This document shows positions 1-9,488 of a stretch of DNA of 64,000 nt, piece by piece. The position numbers were made by a program, and so were the translations under genes. Position 1 is the first letter of the stretch; the number at the start of each line of letters is the position of its first letter. The stretch comes from Undibacter mobilis (GTDB lineage: Bacteria; Pseudomonadota; Alphaproteobacteria; Rhizobiales; Xanthobacteraceae), in contig NZ_QRGO01000001.1 of the NCBI RefSeq assembly GCF_003367195.1, positions 1,474,501-1,538,500 of the forward strand. The letters are read 5' to 3'. Under the pieces are notes generated by a model. The model made no database searches. It saw nothing but the letters and a program-made list of their open reading frames with translations, and was not told the DNA's origin.

Positions 1-1719
1 GCGCCATTTGACGATGGTGACATCGCACTTCTCAATCAGGTCGTCGGCGGCGCTACCCCAACACAGCGAGCCTGGCTGGCGGGCTTCCTCGCGGGGGTCG
101 AATCCGTGTCCGGCGATGTCGCGGAAATAGCGTCTCCGGTCACCATTGCCGCCGAGCCGCTGACCATCGTGTTCGCGACCGAATCCGGCAACTCCGAGCG
201 CCTAGCCAACGACATTGCGCGCACCGCTCGCAAGGGCGGTCTCAAGCCGTCGGTTATCGATCTTGCCGATCTTGACATGACTTCCCTGAAATCCGTCAGG
301 CGACTGGTCTTCGTGGCGGCGACATGGGGCGAGGGCGAGCCGCCGTCGCGCGTTGCCGCCAAGTACAATGAATTGATGACCGCCGATTTCGGGCGGCTCG
401 ACGGCGTGGAGTATGCGGTGCTGGCGCTGGGCGATACCTCCTATGCCGAATTCTGCGCGATCGGCCGCAAGATCGACGAGCGCCTCGCCGCCTTGGGCGG
501 CAAGCGCGTGGTCGATCGCGCCGACTGTGATCTCGATTTCGAAAAGCCGGCAGCAGCCTGGACCGACAAGGTCGTCAAGGCATTGGCACCGCCGGAGGCC
601 GCCCGCGGCAAGATCATTCCCGTCGAGTTCGGCAAGGCCGCCGCGGTCAAGCCTGACATTGTCGAGGCGGAGATCGTCGAACTGACCAATCTCAATTCGT
701 CGCGCTCGGACAAGGAGACGGTTCACCTGGCGCTGCGCTTCACCGACGCGGTGCTGCCTTACGAGCCGGGGGACTCGCTCGATCTCTATGTCGAGAACGA
801 TCCGGCCGAGGTCGATGCGCTGCTGAAGGCCGCCGGGCTGTCGGACGACAAGGCGCTGCGCGACGAATTGATCTCGCAGCGTGACATTCATACGCTATCG
901 CTCAAGAGCCTTGAGACCTACGCCACGGCGACGAACCATCAATACGTCAAGGGCCTGATCGAACAGGGCGAAGCCCGCGACTGGATTCCGGGCCGTCAGC
1001 TTATCGACCTCGTTTCGAACTTTCCGATCGCGCTGAAGGCGGAACATCTGCGTGCGGTGACGCGGACGCTTGCGCCCCGTGCTTATTCGGTCGCGTCGTC
1101 CCGCCGCGAAAACGAGGAGGAAGCCCATCTCCTGATCTCCGCCGTGCGCTACGAAACGCATGGCCACAGCCGCAAGGGCGTGGCGTCGACCTACGTTGCC
1201 GAGCGGCGCAAGCGCGGTGACAAGGTTCGCGTCAAGCTGCGCTCCAACAAGCATTTCCGCCTGCCGGCGGATGGCCGCGACATCATCATGGTCGGGCCCG
1301 GCACCGGCATCGCGCCATTCCGCGCCTTTGTGCAGGAACGCCGCGCGGCCGGCGCCAAAGGCCGCAGTTGGCTGTTCTTCGGCGATCGCCACTTCACGCA
1401 CGACTTCCTGTACCAGCTTGAATGGCAGGAGGCGCTGAAGGACGGCGGCCTGACGCGCATGGATGTCGCCTTCTCGCGCGACCAGCCCGAAAAGGTTTAC
1501 GTGCAGGACCGCATCTGGGAGCGCCGGCGTGATATCGTCGAATGGCTCGACGGCGGCGCCAATTTCTATGTGTGCGGCGACGCCAAGGCGATGGCCAAGG
1601 ATGTGCGCGCCTCGCTGGTGCGTGCCTATCAGGACGTCAAATCGCTGAGCGCCGAAGCGGCCGAAGCGGCCGTCGCAGAAGTCGAGCGCGACAAACGCTA
1701 TCTCACCGACACCTACTGA
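1..1719 (+). CDS. cysJ: Sulfite reductase [NADPH] flavoprotein alpha subunit, 5'-truncated by the window edge
   Basis: The frame is open from base 1 and its first residues (LNQVVGG, then PTQRAWLAGFLAG) resemble the short N-terminal lead of CysJ, so the true start lies upstream of the window. An FMN flavodoxin domain follows (TIVFATESGNSERLAN), then a CysJ/P450-reductase-type FAD domain (RAYSVASS near base 1080) and an NADPH-binding region (GPGTGIAPFRAF near base 1294; YVCGDAKAMA). The C-terminus RDKRYLTDTY is like the family's. The protein passes electrons from NADPH through FAD and FMN to the CysI haemoprotein in cytoplasmic sulfate assimilation. cysI begins about 50 bases downstream on the same strand. 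Confidence 0.93.
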   Translation, partial: APFDDGDIALLNQVVGGATPTQRAWLAGFLAGVESVSGDVAEIASPVTIAAEPLTIVFATESGNSERLANDIARTARKGGLKPSVIDLADLDMTSLKSVRRLVFVAATWGEGEPPSRVAAKYNELMTADFGRLDGVEYAVLALGDTSYAEFCAIGRKIDERLAALGGKRVVDRADCDLDFEKPAAAWTDKVVKALAPPEAARGKIIPVEFGKAAAVKPDIVEAEIVELTNLNSSRSDKETVHLALRFTDAVLPYEPGDSLDLYVENDPAEVDALLKAAGLSDDKALRDELISQRDIHTLSLKSLETYATATNHQYVKGLIEQGEARDWIPGRQLIDLVSNFPIALKAEHLRAVTRTLAPRAYSVASSRRENEEEAHLLISAVRYETHGHSRKGVASTYVAERRKRGDKVRVKLRSNKHFRLPADGRDIIMVGPGTGIAPFRAFVQERRAAGAKGRSWLFFGDRHFTHDFLYQLEWQEALKDGGLTRMDVAFSRDQPEKVYVQDRIWERRRDIVEWLDGGANFYVCGDAKAMAKDVRASLVRAYQDVKSLSAEAAEAAVAEVERDKRYLTDTY

Positions 1720-1768
1720 GATCGCCCGCGGCGCCAAGCGCGCCCCGATGTGGCTGGAAAATCCTGAT

Positions 1769-3487
1769 ATGACCAAAGAACTGGCTCGTAACGAATACAT
1801 CAAGGAAGCCAGCGAATATCTGCGCGGCACCCTGACCGAAGGCCTCGAGGACGCCATCACCGGCGCGATCGTCGAGGATGACCAGCAACTCGTTAAATTC
1901 CACGGCATGTACCTCCAGGACGATCGCGACCTGCGCGCCGAACGCGGCCGCAAGCGTATGGAGAAGGCGTTCTCGTTCATGCTGCGTGTGCGCATTTCCG
2001 GCGGCGTGGTCACGCCGGAACAATGGCTGGCACTCGATCATGTCGCGCGGACTTATGCCAACGGCACCATGCGCCTGACGACGCGGCAGACGGTGCAGCT
2101 CCACGGCGTCATCAAGTCTAATCTGCGGGCAACGCTGAAGGAGATCGACAAGCAACTGCTCAATACGATTGCGGCCTGCGGCGACGTCAACCGCAACGTC
2201 ATGAGCAATCCCAATCCGTATCAGTCGCGCGCCCACGGCGTGGCGCTCAAATTGGCGCAGGCCATCTCCGACCACCTGACACCGAAGACGGCAGCCTATC
2301 GCGAGATCTGGCTAGAAGGTGAGAAGATCGCTGGCGGCGAACCGAAAGAAGATGTCGAGCCGATCTACGGCAAGACCTATCTGCCGCGGAAATTCAAAAC
2401 GGTCGTCGCCGTGCCGCCTTCGAACGATGTCGATGTCTACGCCCACGATCTTGGTTTCATCGCCATCGTCGATGCCGCCGCCAACGTGACCGGCTGGAAC
2501 GTCACCATCGGTGGCGGCATGGGCATGACCCATGGCGAAACCGATACTTACCCCCGCACGGCCGATCTGCTCGGCTACTGCAAGCCGGAAGACGCGCTCC
2601 GCGTCGCCGAAGCGGTCGTGACGGTGCAGCGCGACTGGGGCGATCGCACCAGCCGCAAGCATGCGCGCCTGAAATACACCGTCGAGGATCGCGGCATCGA
2701 CGTGTTCCGCGCCGAGGTTGAGGCCCGCGCCGGGATCAAGTTTGAAGCTCCAAAGCCGTTTGCCTTCACCTCGATGGGTGATCGCTATGGCTGGACACAA
2801 GGCGACGACGGCAAGGCGCATTTGACCTTGTTTGTGCAGAACGGCCGCCTGCGCGATGCCGGGCCTGGCGCGCAGCAAATGTCGGCCTTGCGGCAGATCG
2901 CGCGGCTCGGCATTGGCGATATCCGCATTACGCCGAACCAGAACCTCATCATTGCCAATGTGCCAGTCGAAAAGCAGGCGCAGATCGATGAGATCGCCAA
3001 GGCTAACGGTCTTCTGGCGCCTTGGTCGGGCCTGCGCCGCAATTCGATGGCCTGCGTCGCACTGCCGACCTGCGGTCTCGCACTGGCGGAAAGCGAGCGC
3101 TATCTGCCGCAGTTGATGGATGCCCTCGACGAGAGTCTGTCGCGTCACGGCCTGTCGGCGGACGAGATCGTCATTCGCATGACCGGTTGCCCGAACGGCT
3201 GCGCGCGGCCCTATCTCGCCGAGATCGGTCTCGTCGGCAAAGGCCCCGGTCGCTACAATCTTTATCTCGGCGCGGCTTTCGACGGTTCGCGCTTGTCGAA
3301 GCTGTACGCTGAGAGCCTGGACCATGACGGTATCGTCACCGCGCTCGATCCGGTGTTTGCGGCTTATGCGCGCGAACGGCAGGCGGGCGAGCATTTCGGC
3401 GATTACACCGTGCGCGCGGGTTTCGTGGCGCAGACGTCGAACGGCCGCGACTTCCACGCCAACACCAGGGCAAGGCGCAGCGCATGA
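1769..3487 (+). CDS. cysI: Sulfite reductase haemoprotein beta subunit
   Basis: This is the siroheme/[4Fe-4S] subunit that reduces sulfite to sulfide with six electrons from CysJ. It has the nitrite/sulfite reductase half-domain repeats (RLTTRQTVQLHG) and four cluster cysteines in C-X5-C and C-X3-C pairs at about residues 429/435 and 474/478 (ACVALPTCG; TGCPNGCARP). The C-terminus GEHFGDYTVRAGF is typical. About 572 residues matches the family. An in-frame ATG at 1748 would add seven residues; 1769 (MTKELARNEYIK) fits homologues better, though neither has a strong ribosome binding site. Its stop overlaps the cysG start. Confidence 0.93.
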   Translation: MTKELARNEYIKEASEYLRGTLTEGLEDAITGAIVEDDQQLVKFHGMYLQDDRDLRAERGRKRMEKAFSFMLRVRISGGVVTPEQWLALDHVARTYANGTMRLTTRQTVQLHGVIKSNLRATLKEIDKQLLNTIAACGDVNRNVMSNPNPYQSRAHGVALKLAQAISDHLTPKTAAYREIWLEGEKIAGGEPKEDVEPIYGKTYLPRKFKTVVAVPPSNDVDVYAHDLGFIAIVDAAANVTGWNVTIGGGMGMTHGETDTYPRTADLLGYCKPEDALRVAEAVVTVQRDWGDRTSRKHARLKYTVEDRGIDVFRAEVEARAGIKFEAPKPFAFTSMGDRYGWTQGDDGKAHLTLFVQNGRLRDAGPGAQQMSALRQIARLGIGDIRITPNQNLIIANVPVEKQAQIDEIAKANGLLAPWSGLRRNSMACVALPTCGLALAESERYLPQLMDALDESLSRHGLSADEIVIRMTGCPNGCARPYLAEIGLVGKGPGRYNLYLGAAFDGSRLSKLYAESLDHDGIVTALDPVFAAYARERQAGEHFGDYTVRAGFVAQTSNGRDFHANTRARRSA

Positions 3488-4959
3488 CGATCGTGCCGCG
3501 CCAGCCGGTAGAGCAACGCAGCGAGCGCATGGGCGCACTGGCGCGTCTGCCGGTGTTCTTCGCGCTGAGCGGACGGCGCGCTTTGGTTGCCGGCGGCACG
3601 GCCGGCGCGGCCTGGAAGGTCGAGCTTCTGCTGGCGGCGGGAGCCCATGTCGCCGTCTATGCCGCGGAGCTGAGCGAGGAGATGCAGGCCGTCATCGGCG
3701 TCGCGTCGCCCGATACGGTGGCATGGCACGCGCGTGCCTGGCAGGCCGGCGACTTTGCCGGGACTACGCTGGCCGTCGGCGCCTGCAACAACGATGACGA
3801 TGCCGCACGTTTTGCCGCGGCAGCGCGGGCTACGGGCACGCCAGTGAACGTCATCGACAAGCCGGACTATTGCGATTTCTCCTTCGGCTCAATCGTGAAC
3901 CGCTCGCCGCTGGTGGTCGGCATTTCGACCGACGGCGCCGCGCCGGTTTTCGCGCAGGCTGTCCGCGCCAAGATCGAGGCGGCGCTGCCGCATGGCTTTG
4001 CGGCTTGGGCCGCCGCGGCGCGCGCATGGCGCGCGCGCGTCAAAGAGAGCGGTCTGTCATTCGCGGGGCGCCGCAAGTTCTGGCAGTTGTTTGCCGGACT
4101 GGCGATTGGCAATCCAGGCCGCACACCAACGGACGACGACCTGACATCACTCATCCACAATGTCGGCAGGCTTGGTCCGGCGGCGGATGCCGGATCGGTG
4201 ACGCTGGTCGGCGCCGGCCCCGGCGATCCGGAACTGCTGACACTGCGCGCCGTGCGTGCGCTGCAGACCGCGGACGTGATTTTGTTCGACGATCTTGTCT
4301 CCGGCGAGGTGCTCGATTTTGCTCGTCGTGAAGCGCGGAAGATCCTGGTCGGCAAACAGGGCCACGGTCCGTCCTGCAAGCAGAGCGACGTCAACGACAT
4401 CATGGTTTCGCTCGCCCGCCAGGGCCGCCATGTGGTGCGCCTCAAGGGCGGCGATCCTTTGATCTTCGGCAGGGCCGGTGAAGAGATCGCAGCTTGTCAC
4501 CAGGCCGGGATCTCCGTTGACATCGTCCCCGGCGTCTCGGCCGTTCAGGGCGCGGCCAGCCGCTTGGGCGTATCACTCACCGGGCGCGGACAGGTTCGCC
4601 GCCTGCAGCTCGTCACCGGTCATGCTGCCAACGGCGAACTGCCGGACGACATCGACTGGCGGAGTATTGCCGACGGCGCGGCAACGACGGCGATCTACAT
4701 GCCGGTTAAGACGCTGGCGGCCTTCGTTTCCCGCGCCATCGCGGCAGGTCTCGACGCGGGAATGCCCGCGGTGGCGATCGCGAACGCAACGCGCCCATCG
4801 GAGCGGCGCGTCATGTCGGCCATCGGCGCGCTTCATGACGATATCGTCAAGGCGCAACTGACAGGTCCGGTGCTCGTCATTGTCGGTAGAGTCCTCGAAC
4901 CTGCCGTGGCTTCGCAGGTCGATGTCGGCGAAGCCCTTGTTCGCGCCGCGCTTCGCTGA
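3484..4959 (+). CDS. cysG: Multifunctional siroheme synthase
   Basis: This 491-residue fusion makes siroheme, the cofactor of CysI. The N-terminal half is the precorrin-2 dehydrogenase/sirohydrochlorin ferrochelatase domain (a nucleotide-binding loop near GGTAGAAWK, then NVIDKPDYCDF and ISTDGAAPVFA). The C-terminal half, from about residue 238, is uroporphyrinogen-III C-methyltransferase (VTLVGAGPGDPELLTLRA; VVRLKGGDPLIFGRAGEE). The start ATG overlaps the cysI stop in an ATGA junction, so translation is probably coupled. The operon therefore makes both halves of sulfite reductase and their prosthetic group. Confidence 0.93.
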   Translation: MTIVPRQPVEQRSERMGALARLPVFFALSGRRALVAGGTAGAAWKVELLLAAGAHVAVYAAELSEEMQAVIGVASPDTVAWHARAWQAGDFAGTTLAVGACNNDDDAARFAAAARATGTPVNVIDKPDYCDFSFGSIVNRSPLVVGISTDGAAPVFAQAVRAKIEAALPHGFAAWAAAARAWRARVKESGLSFAGRRKFWQLFAGLAIGNPGRTPTDDDLTSLIHNVGRLGPAADAGSVTLVGAGPGDPELLTLRAVRALQTADVILFDDLVSGEVLDFARREARKILVGKQGHGPSCKQSDVNDIMVSLARQGRHVVRLKGGDPLIFGRAGEEIAACHQAGISVDIVPGVSAVQGAASRLGVSLTGRGQVRRLQLVTGHAANGELPDDIDWRSIADGAATTAIYMPVKTLAAFVSRAIAAGLDAGMPAVAIANATRPSERRVMSAIGALHDDIVKAQLTGPVLVIVGRVLEPAVASQVDVGEALVRAALR

Positions 4960-5106
4960 AGGCGCCCGTTGTGAGCCTTCCGGCCGCCTCTTCAGGCGGT
5001 GCCCTAGCGGGCGGGTTGTGGAACCGCTAACGGCCGCACACGATTAGCATATAAGCTTTGTCGATTATCGCTTGAGGAGTGGTCTATACTGGCCACCGGG
5101 GTGATA

Positions 5107-5126
5107 CGCCGATCATGCGATCGGCG
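5107..5126. repeat. Perfect 8-bp inverted repeat in the leader of the DUF808 gene
   Basis: CGCCGATC, a 4-base spacer (ATGC) and GATCGGCG form a perfect inverted repeat about 40 bases before the DUF808 start. It could be an operator or a leader hairpin. The rest of the 205-base gap between cysG and this gene holds a small CCGCCT/AGGCGG hairpin at 4984-4999 without a U-tract and a TATACT hexamer at 5085-5090, with no convincing full promoter. Confidence 0.4.
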
Positions 5127-5164
5127 CGACACGTAGAAGTTGGTCGAGTACTTCCTTAGCGAAA

Positions 5165-6157
5165 GTGCAAGCCGTGAGTATTGGATTGATTGCGCTGCTG
5201 GACGACGTTGCAGCGCTGGCCAAGGTGGCGGCGGCCTCGCTCGATGATGTCGTGGGGCAGGCCGCGAAGGCCGGCGCCAAGGCCGCCGGCGTGGTCATCG
5301 ACGATACGGCGGTGACGCCGGGCTATGTGATCGGCTTTGCCGCCAAGCGCGAGCTGCCGATCGTCGGCAAGATCGCGATCGGATCGCTCCGCAACAAACT
5401 CCTCATCCTGCTGCCGGCCGCTTTGCTACTCAGCTATTTCGTGCCGTGGATCATCACGCCGATCCTGATGCTCGGCGGCGCCTATCTCTGCTATGAGGGT
5501 ACGGAGAAAGTCGTCGAGGCGGTGCTACCGCATCATGCGCACGCCCATGAGGCGAAGCTCGAGACGGTCGCCCTCAATCCCCAGTCATTCGAGGATGAAA
5601 AGGTCGCTAGCGCGATCAAGACCGACTTCATCCTGTCGGCGGAAATCATGGCGATCACGCTGGCCGCCCTTCCGGCCGGCAACATCGTGACCCAGGCTCT
5701 GGTGCTGGCGGTGGTGGGAGCTGGCATTACGGTCGCGGTCTACGGCACGGTTGCGCTGATCGTAAAAGCCGACGATGTTGGCGTCGCGCTGGCACGCAAC
5801 GAAATGCCGTCGATGGCGGGCCAATTCAGCCGGGCCGTTGGACGCGCGCTCGTGCTGGGGATGCCGGTCTTCCTGAATATTCTCATTGTCGTCGGCACCG
5901 CCGCCATGATCTGGGTCGGCGGCGGCATCATTCTGCACGGCCTGGAAGTCTACGGACCGCCGCAGATTCATCTTGGCGTCGAAGCCGCGTCGCATACGGT
6001 GGCGAATATGGCGCCGGCGCTCGGCTCTGTCCTGGAATGGGTGACGGTCGCGGCGATGTCCGGCGTTATCGGCGTTCTGGTGGGCGGCACGCTATTGCCG
6101 ATCGTCGAATTCGCCATTTCGCCCGCGTGGAGGCGGACGAAGGCGATCTTTCGCTAG
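5165..6157 (+). CDS. DUF808 family (YedI/MutK-like) inner membrane protein
   Basis: The N-terminus SIGLIALLDDVAALAKVAAASLDDV and the internal YVIGFAAKRELPIVGKIAIGSLRNK and YLCYEGTEKVVEAVL are hallmarks of the DUF808/YedI family. About seven hydrophobic segments span the 330 residues. The biochemical role of the family is not established. The listed start is a GTG; a second in-frame GTG at 5174 (giving MSIGLIALLDD) is equally possible and closer to family N-termini. It is transcribed alone and converges on the permease gene ending at 6161, with only three bases between them. Confidence 0.85.
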   Translation: MQAVSIGLIALLDDVAALAKVAAASLDDVVGQAAKAGAKAAGVVIDDTAVTPGYVIGFAAKRELPIVGKIAIGSLRNKLLILLPAALLLSYFVPWIITPILMLGGAYLCYEGTEKVVEAVLPHHAHAHEAKLETVALNPQSFEDEKVASAIKTDFILSAEIMAITLAALPAGNIVTQALVLAVVGAGITVAVYGTVALIVKADDVGVALARNEMPSMAGQFSRAVGRALVLGMPVFLNILIVVGTAAMIWVGGGIILHGLEVYGPPQIHLGVEAASHTVANMAPALGSVLEWVTVAAMSGVIGVLVGGTLLPIVEFAISPAWRRTKAIFR

Positions 6158-6160
6158 GCG

Positions 6161-7096
6161 CTATTCTTTCACCGCCCCGGTCATCGCGGACACATAGTGT
6201 TCGACGAAGAAGGCATAGAGAATGACCAGCGGTAGCGAGCCGATCATCGCGCCGGCCATCAGCGAGCCCCAGCGATAGACATCGCCGTCGACCAGCGCCG
6301 TGACGATGGCGACCGGTACGGTTTTATATTGCGTCGACGATATGAAGGTCAGCGCGTAGATGAACTCGTTCCAGCACAAGGTGAAACAGAAGATGAAGGC
6401 CGAGATCAGGCCCGGCACGGCCAGCGGCAGCACGATCTTGACCAGAATCTGCCAGCGGCTGGCGCCGTCGATCAGCGCGCATTCCTCGAGCTCGAACGGG
6501 ATGGTCTTGAAGTAGCCCATCAGCAGCCAGGTCGAGAACGGAATAAGGATCGTCGGATAGGTCAGAATCAGGGCGAAGGGCGTGTCGAACAAGCCGTACT
6601 GGAACACGACCGTCGACAGCGGGATGAAAAGGATCGACGGCGGCACGAGATAGGCGAGGAAGATCGCGCCGCCGACCCACTGCGCGCCGCGATAGCGCAG
6701 CCGCACGATGGCGTAGGCCGCGAGCACGCTGGCGAAGATCGACAATGCCGTCGCGCAGGTCGCGATCAGCATCGTGTTCCACAGCCACACCGGATATTGC
6801 GTGTCGAACAGCAGCTTGTGGATATGCTTGAAGGTCGGGTTCCAGGTCCAGAACGGATTGTAGATGTCGAAGTCGAGCAGTTGCTCGTCCGGCTTCACGG
6901 ATGTCAGCGCCATCCAGTAGAACGGGAACAGCAGCACGACCATGATGATGCCCAGCGGCAGATAGAGCGTCACCAGCCGGCGCGGCAGGCTGTTGAGATA
7001 GCTCATGCCCTCGCTGTGGTCGGCAGCGGGGCTGGCGGTCAGAACGCGCTGCGGGCGCGCCGCTTTTTCCGCGAGTACGTCAGTCATTGTCGCCAC
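6161..7096 (-). CDS. Sugar-type ABC transporter permease (MalG/UgpE-like)
   Basis: A 311-residue MalG-type inner membrane permease with about six transmembrane helices and the EAA loop that contacts the ATPase (EECALIDGASRWQILVKIVLP). It pairs with the permease encoded immediately upstream. The two frames overlap: the second ATG at 7087 (MTDVLAEK) gives a shorter overlap than the one at 7096, and either may be used. It is the last gene of a minus-strand ABC operon (ATPase, binding protein, permease, permease). The substrate is inferred to be a sugar or sugar acid from the neighbouring dehydratase and dehydrogenase. Confidence 0.88.
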   Translation of the reverse strand: MATMTDVLAEKAARPQRVLTASPAADHSEGMSYLNSLPRRLVTLYLPLGIIMVVLLFPFYWMALTSVKPDEQLLDFDIYNPFWTWNPTFKHIHKLLFDTQYPVWLWNTMLIATCATALSIFASVLAAYAIVRLRYRGAQWVGGAIFLAYLVPPSILFIPLSTVVFQYGLFDTPFALILTYPTILIPFSTWLLMGYFKTIPFELEECALIDGASRWQILVKIVLPLAVPGLISAFIFCFTLCWNEFIYALTFISSTQYKTVPVAIVTALVDGDVYRWGSLMAGAMIGSLPLVILYAFFVEHYVSAMTGAVKE

Positions 7097-8039
7097 CCTG
7101 TTGCCATTTGCGACGCTGCAAGCCGAACCAGGACACCATGATCGCGGCGAGCAGGAATGGGATCATCGCTGTCGAGATCGCCGCGCCTTCACCGAGCGAG
7201 CCGCCGATGATCGCGCGCTGATAGGACAAGGTCGCCATCAGATGCGTGGCGTTCACCGGGCCGCCGCGGGTCATCACCCAGATGAGCTGAAAGTCGGTGA
7301 AGGTGAACAGCACCGAGAAGGTCATCACCACGGCGATGATCGGCGTCAGCAGCGGATAAGTGATGAACCGGAAGCGCTGCCACGGCGTGGCGCCGTCGAT
7401 CGTGGCGGCCTCGTACAGCGACGGCGACACCGTCTGCAGGCCGGCCAGCAGCGTGATCGCGACGAAGGGCACGCCGCGCCAGATATTGGCGAAGATCGTC
7501 GACCAGCGGGCGTTCCAGACGTCGCCGAGGAAGTCGATATTCGTGGTGATCAGCCCCATCTGCTTCAGCGACCAGGAGATGATCGAGAATTGCGCATCGT
7601 ATATCCACCAGAAGGCGATAGCCGACAGCACCGTCGGAACGATGAAGGGGATCAGCACGACCGCGCGCAGAATGGCCTTGAAGGGCAGGCGTTCGTTAAG
7701 CAGCAGCGCCAAATAGAGGCCGACCGCAAACTTGATGATGCTGGCGACGGTGGTGTAGAGCAGGGTGTTGAATACCGACAGGAGGAACGTCGAATCCTCC
7801 CGCAGCCATTCATAATTTTCCAGCCCGACGAATTCACCAGCGCGGCCAATCTTGGCGTCGGTAAACGACAGCCAGACGCCCAGGCCCAGCGGATAGGCCA
7901 GAAACAAAATCAGAATCGCGCCGGCCGGCAACATGAACCAGAGGCCGAGCCAGTTCTTGTTGGTCTTCAGCCGGTCCCAGGAGGTGGGCTCCTGGATCGG
8001 CCGCTTGTCCAGGCGTGATTTCAAAGCGACATCGGTCAT
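7080..8039 (-). CDS. Sugar-type ABC transporter permease (MalF/UgpA-like)
   Basis: A MalF/UgpA-type permease of about 319 residues with six predicted transmembrane segments and a C-terminal EAA loop (YEAATIDGATPWQRFRFITYP). I chose the ATG at 8039 (MTDVALKSRL); the frame stays open to 8081 but the extra residues look like leader. It lies between the binding protein gene and the second permease gene and overlaps the latter, as in a single transcription unit. Confidence 0.87.
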   Translation of the reverse strand: MTDVALKSRLDKRPIQEPTSWDRLKTNKNWLGLWFMLPAGAILILFLAYPLGLGVWLSFTDAKIGRAGEFVGLENYEWLREDSTFLLSVFNTLLYTTVASIIKFAVGLYLALLLNERLPFKAILRAVVLIPFIVPTVLSAIAFWWIYDAQFSIISWSLKQMGLITTNIDFLGDVWNARWSTIFANIWRGVPFVAITLLAGLQTVSPSLYEAATIDGATPWQRFRFITYPLLTPIIAVVMTFSVLFTFTDFQLIWVMTRGGPVNATHLMATLSYQRAIIGGSLGEGAAISTAMIPFLLAAIMVSWFGLQRRKWQQGGDND

Positions 8040-8134
8040 CAGGTTCAAGCCCTGCATCCCGTCACGTGGGACGCTTGCCATGCCAATAAAAAGAGACGTC
8101 CCGGGCCCGCGCGGCGGACCCGGGACGTAACGCC

Positions 8135-9448
8135 TTAGCGATAGATGCGCTTGAGCTGCCGCTCCGCGATCGCGATTGCGCCCTTGGCGTCTTCGCGGCC
8201 GGTGGCGTAGTTCGCGAACATGTCGACGACGATGAAGTCGGCGATGGCTGTCGCCGCCTTTTCGCCGACCGAGCCGAGGCCGCCGGCCGTGAGCGAGCGT
8301 TTGGCGACGTCACGATACGGCGTGTTCTTCGGATCGGCGGTCCAGATCGGGTTGTTGTCATAGGCGTTCAGGCAGTGCGTCAGATAGCCCCTTGCCGACT
8401 GAATCCACGGATTGAAGTTGTCCGCTTCGAGCATGAAGGCGATCAGCGCCTTACAGGCCTGCGGGTTCTTGGTGTAGTTCATGGCCAGTGCCGGATACAT
8501 CAGATGCAGCTCGGTGGTCTTGCCGACCGGGCCGATCGGGAAGTAGGCGTGGTTCATGTCCGCGGCAACATCCTTGGCGCTATTCTGCGCCGCGACGTAG
8601 ATCGAGATGCCGTTATTGGTCCAATGGATTTCCTTGGCGAGGAAGGCTTTGTTGTTCGAGCCGTCGTTCCATGACGCGGTGCCGGGAATCATGTTGCCAT
8701 AGAGCGCCTTGGCGAACTCCAGTGCCTTCATCGTTTCCGGCGAATTGATGATGACCTTGTCGTTGGCGTCGACGGTTTGTCCGCCGTGGGACCACAAGGC
8801 CCAGTGCAGCCAGGTGTTGCCGTCGCCCGATGCATGGCCAAAGGCAAAGCCGCCGGGCGTACCCTGCGCCTTCATCGCTTTGGCGTATTCCAGGAATTCG
8901 TCGTTCTTGGTTGGGAATGCGGACCATCCGGCCTTCTTCGACGCTTCCACGCGCCAGTTGATCAGCGCGCCCGAATAGCAGATCGGGATCGCGATCCACT
9001 TGTTGCCGTTCTTGCCGTACTTCACGGCGCTATCGACCCAGCCGCCGTACTTCTTGCCGAGGTAATCCGCGACGTCGGTCATGTCGACGCACTTCTGCGG
9101 GAACAGATGCGGCAACGAATACAGACCCCAGAAGATATCCGGTCCGGTACCCGTATTGGCGGCGACCGAGGCTTTCGGCTGCACGTCTTCGTAGGATTCG
9201 CGGGCGATCTGGACCGGCACGCCAGTCGCTTTCGTGAAGGCGTCGATCATCTTGACGAAAGCGTCGTCTTCCGACTGCACGAAGTACTTCCAGCGCAGCA
9301 TGGATAGCTTGGCGCCCTTCTCGGGCTTCCACGGTGAGGCTTGGGCCCAGGCTTTCGCCCAGTCGAGCAATGCGGGGCCGGTCAATGCAGCCGCCGCGCC
9401 AAGCGCGGTGCCGCCCTTGACCAAGCTGCGGCGTGTCAGGTCAGTCAT
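8135..9448 (-). CDS. Extracellular sugar-binding protein of the ABC transporter, Tat-type signal
   Basis: A 437-residue family-1 solute-binding protein. The N-terminus MTDLTRRSLVKGG followed by a hydrophobic stretch and AWAQAS is a twin-arginine signal with a cleavage site near residue 36, so it is exported folded to the periplasm. Its body (LSMLRWKYFVQSEDDAFVKM; TGTGPDIFWGLYSLPHLF) is typical of oligosaccharide or polyol binding proteins. The gene sits between the ATPase and the permeases. The ligand cannot be read from sequence; a pentonate or related sugar is the contextual guess. Confidence 0.87.
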   Translation of the reverse strand: MTDLTRRSLVKGGTALGAAAALTGPALLDWAKAWAQASPWKPEKGAKLSMLRWKYFVQSEDDAFVKMIDAFTKATGVPVQIARESYEDVQPKASVAANTGTGPDIFWGLYSLPHLFPQKCVDMTDVADYLGKKYGGWVDSAVKYGKNGNKWIAIPICYSGALINWRVEASKKAGWSAFPTKNDEFLEYAKAMKAQGTPGGFAFGHASGDGNTWLHWALWSHGGQTVDANDKVIINSPETMKALEFAKALYGNMIPGTASWNDGSNNKAFLAKEIHWTNNGISIYVAAQNSAKDVAADMNHAYFPIGPVGKTTELHLMYPALAMNYTKNPQACKALIAFMLEADNFNPWIQSARGYLTHCLNAYDNNPIWTADPKNTPYRDVAKRSLTAGGLGSVGEKAATAIADFIVVDMFANYATGREDAKGAIAIAERQLKRIYR

Positions 9449-9488
9449 CGTTTCTCTCCCTTTGAGTCGTTTCTGGTTAGTCGAGCCT

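Noticed and set aside
4984-4999. CCGCCT-CTTC-AGGCGG hairpin after cysG as a terminator
   Set aside because: Short stem and no following T run; not strong enough to call.
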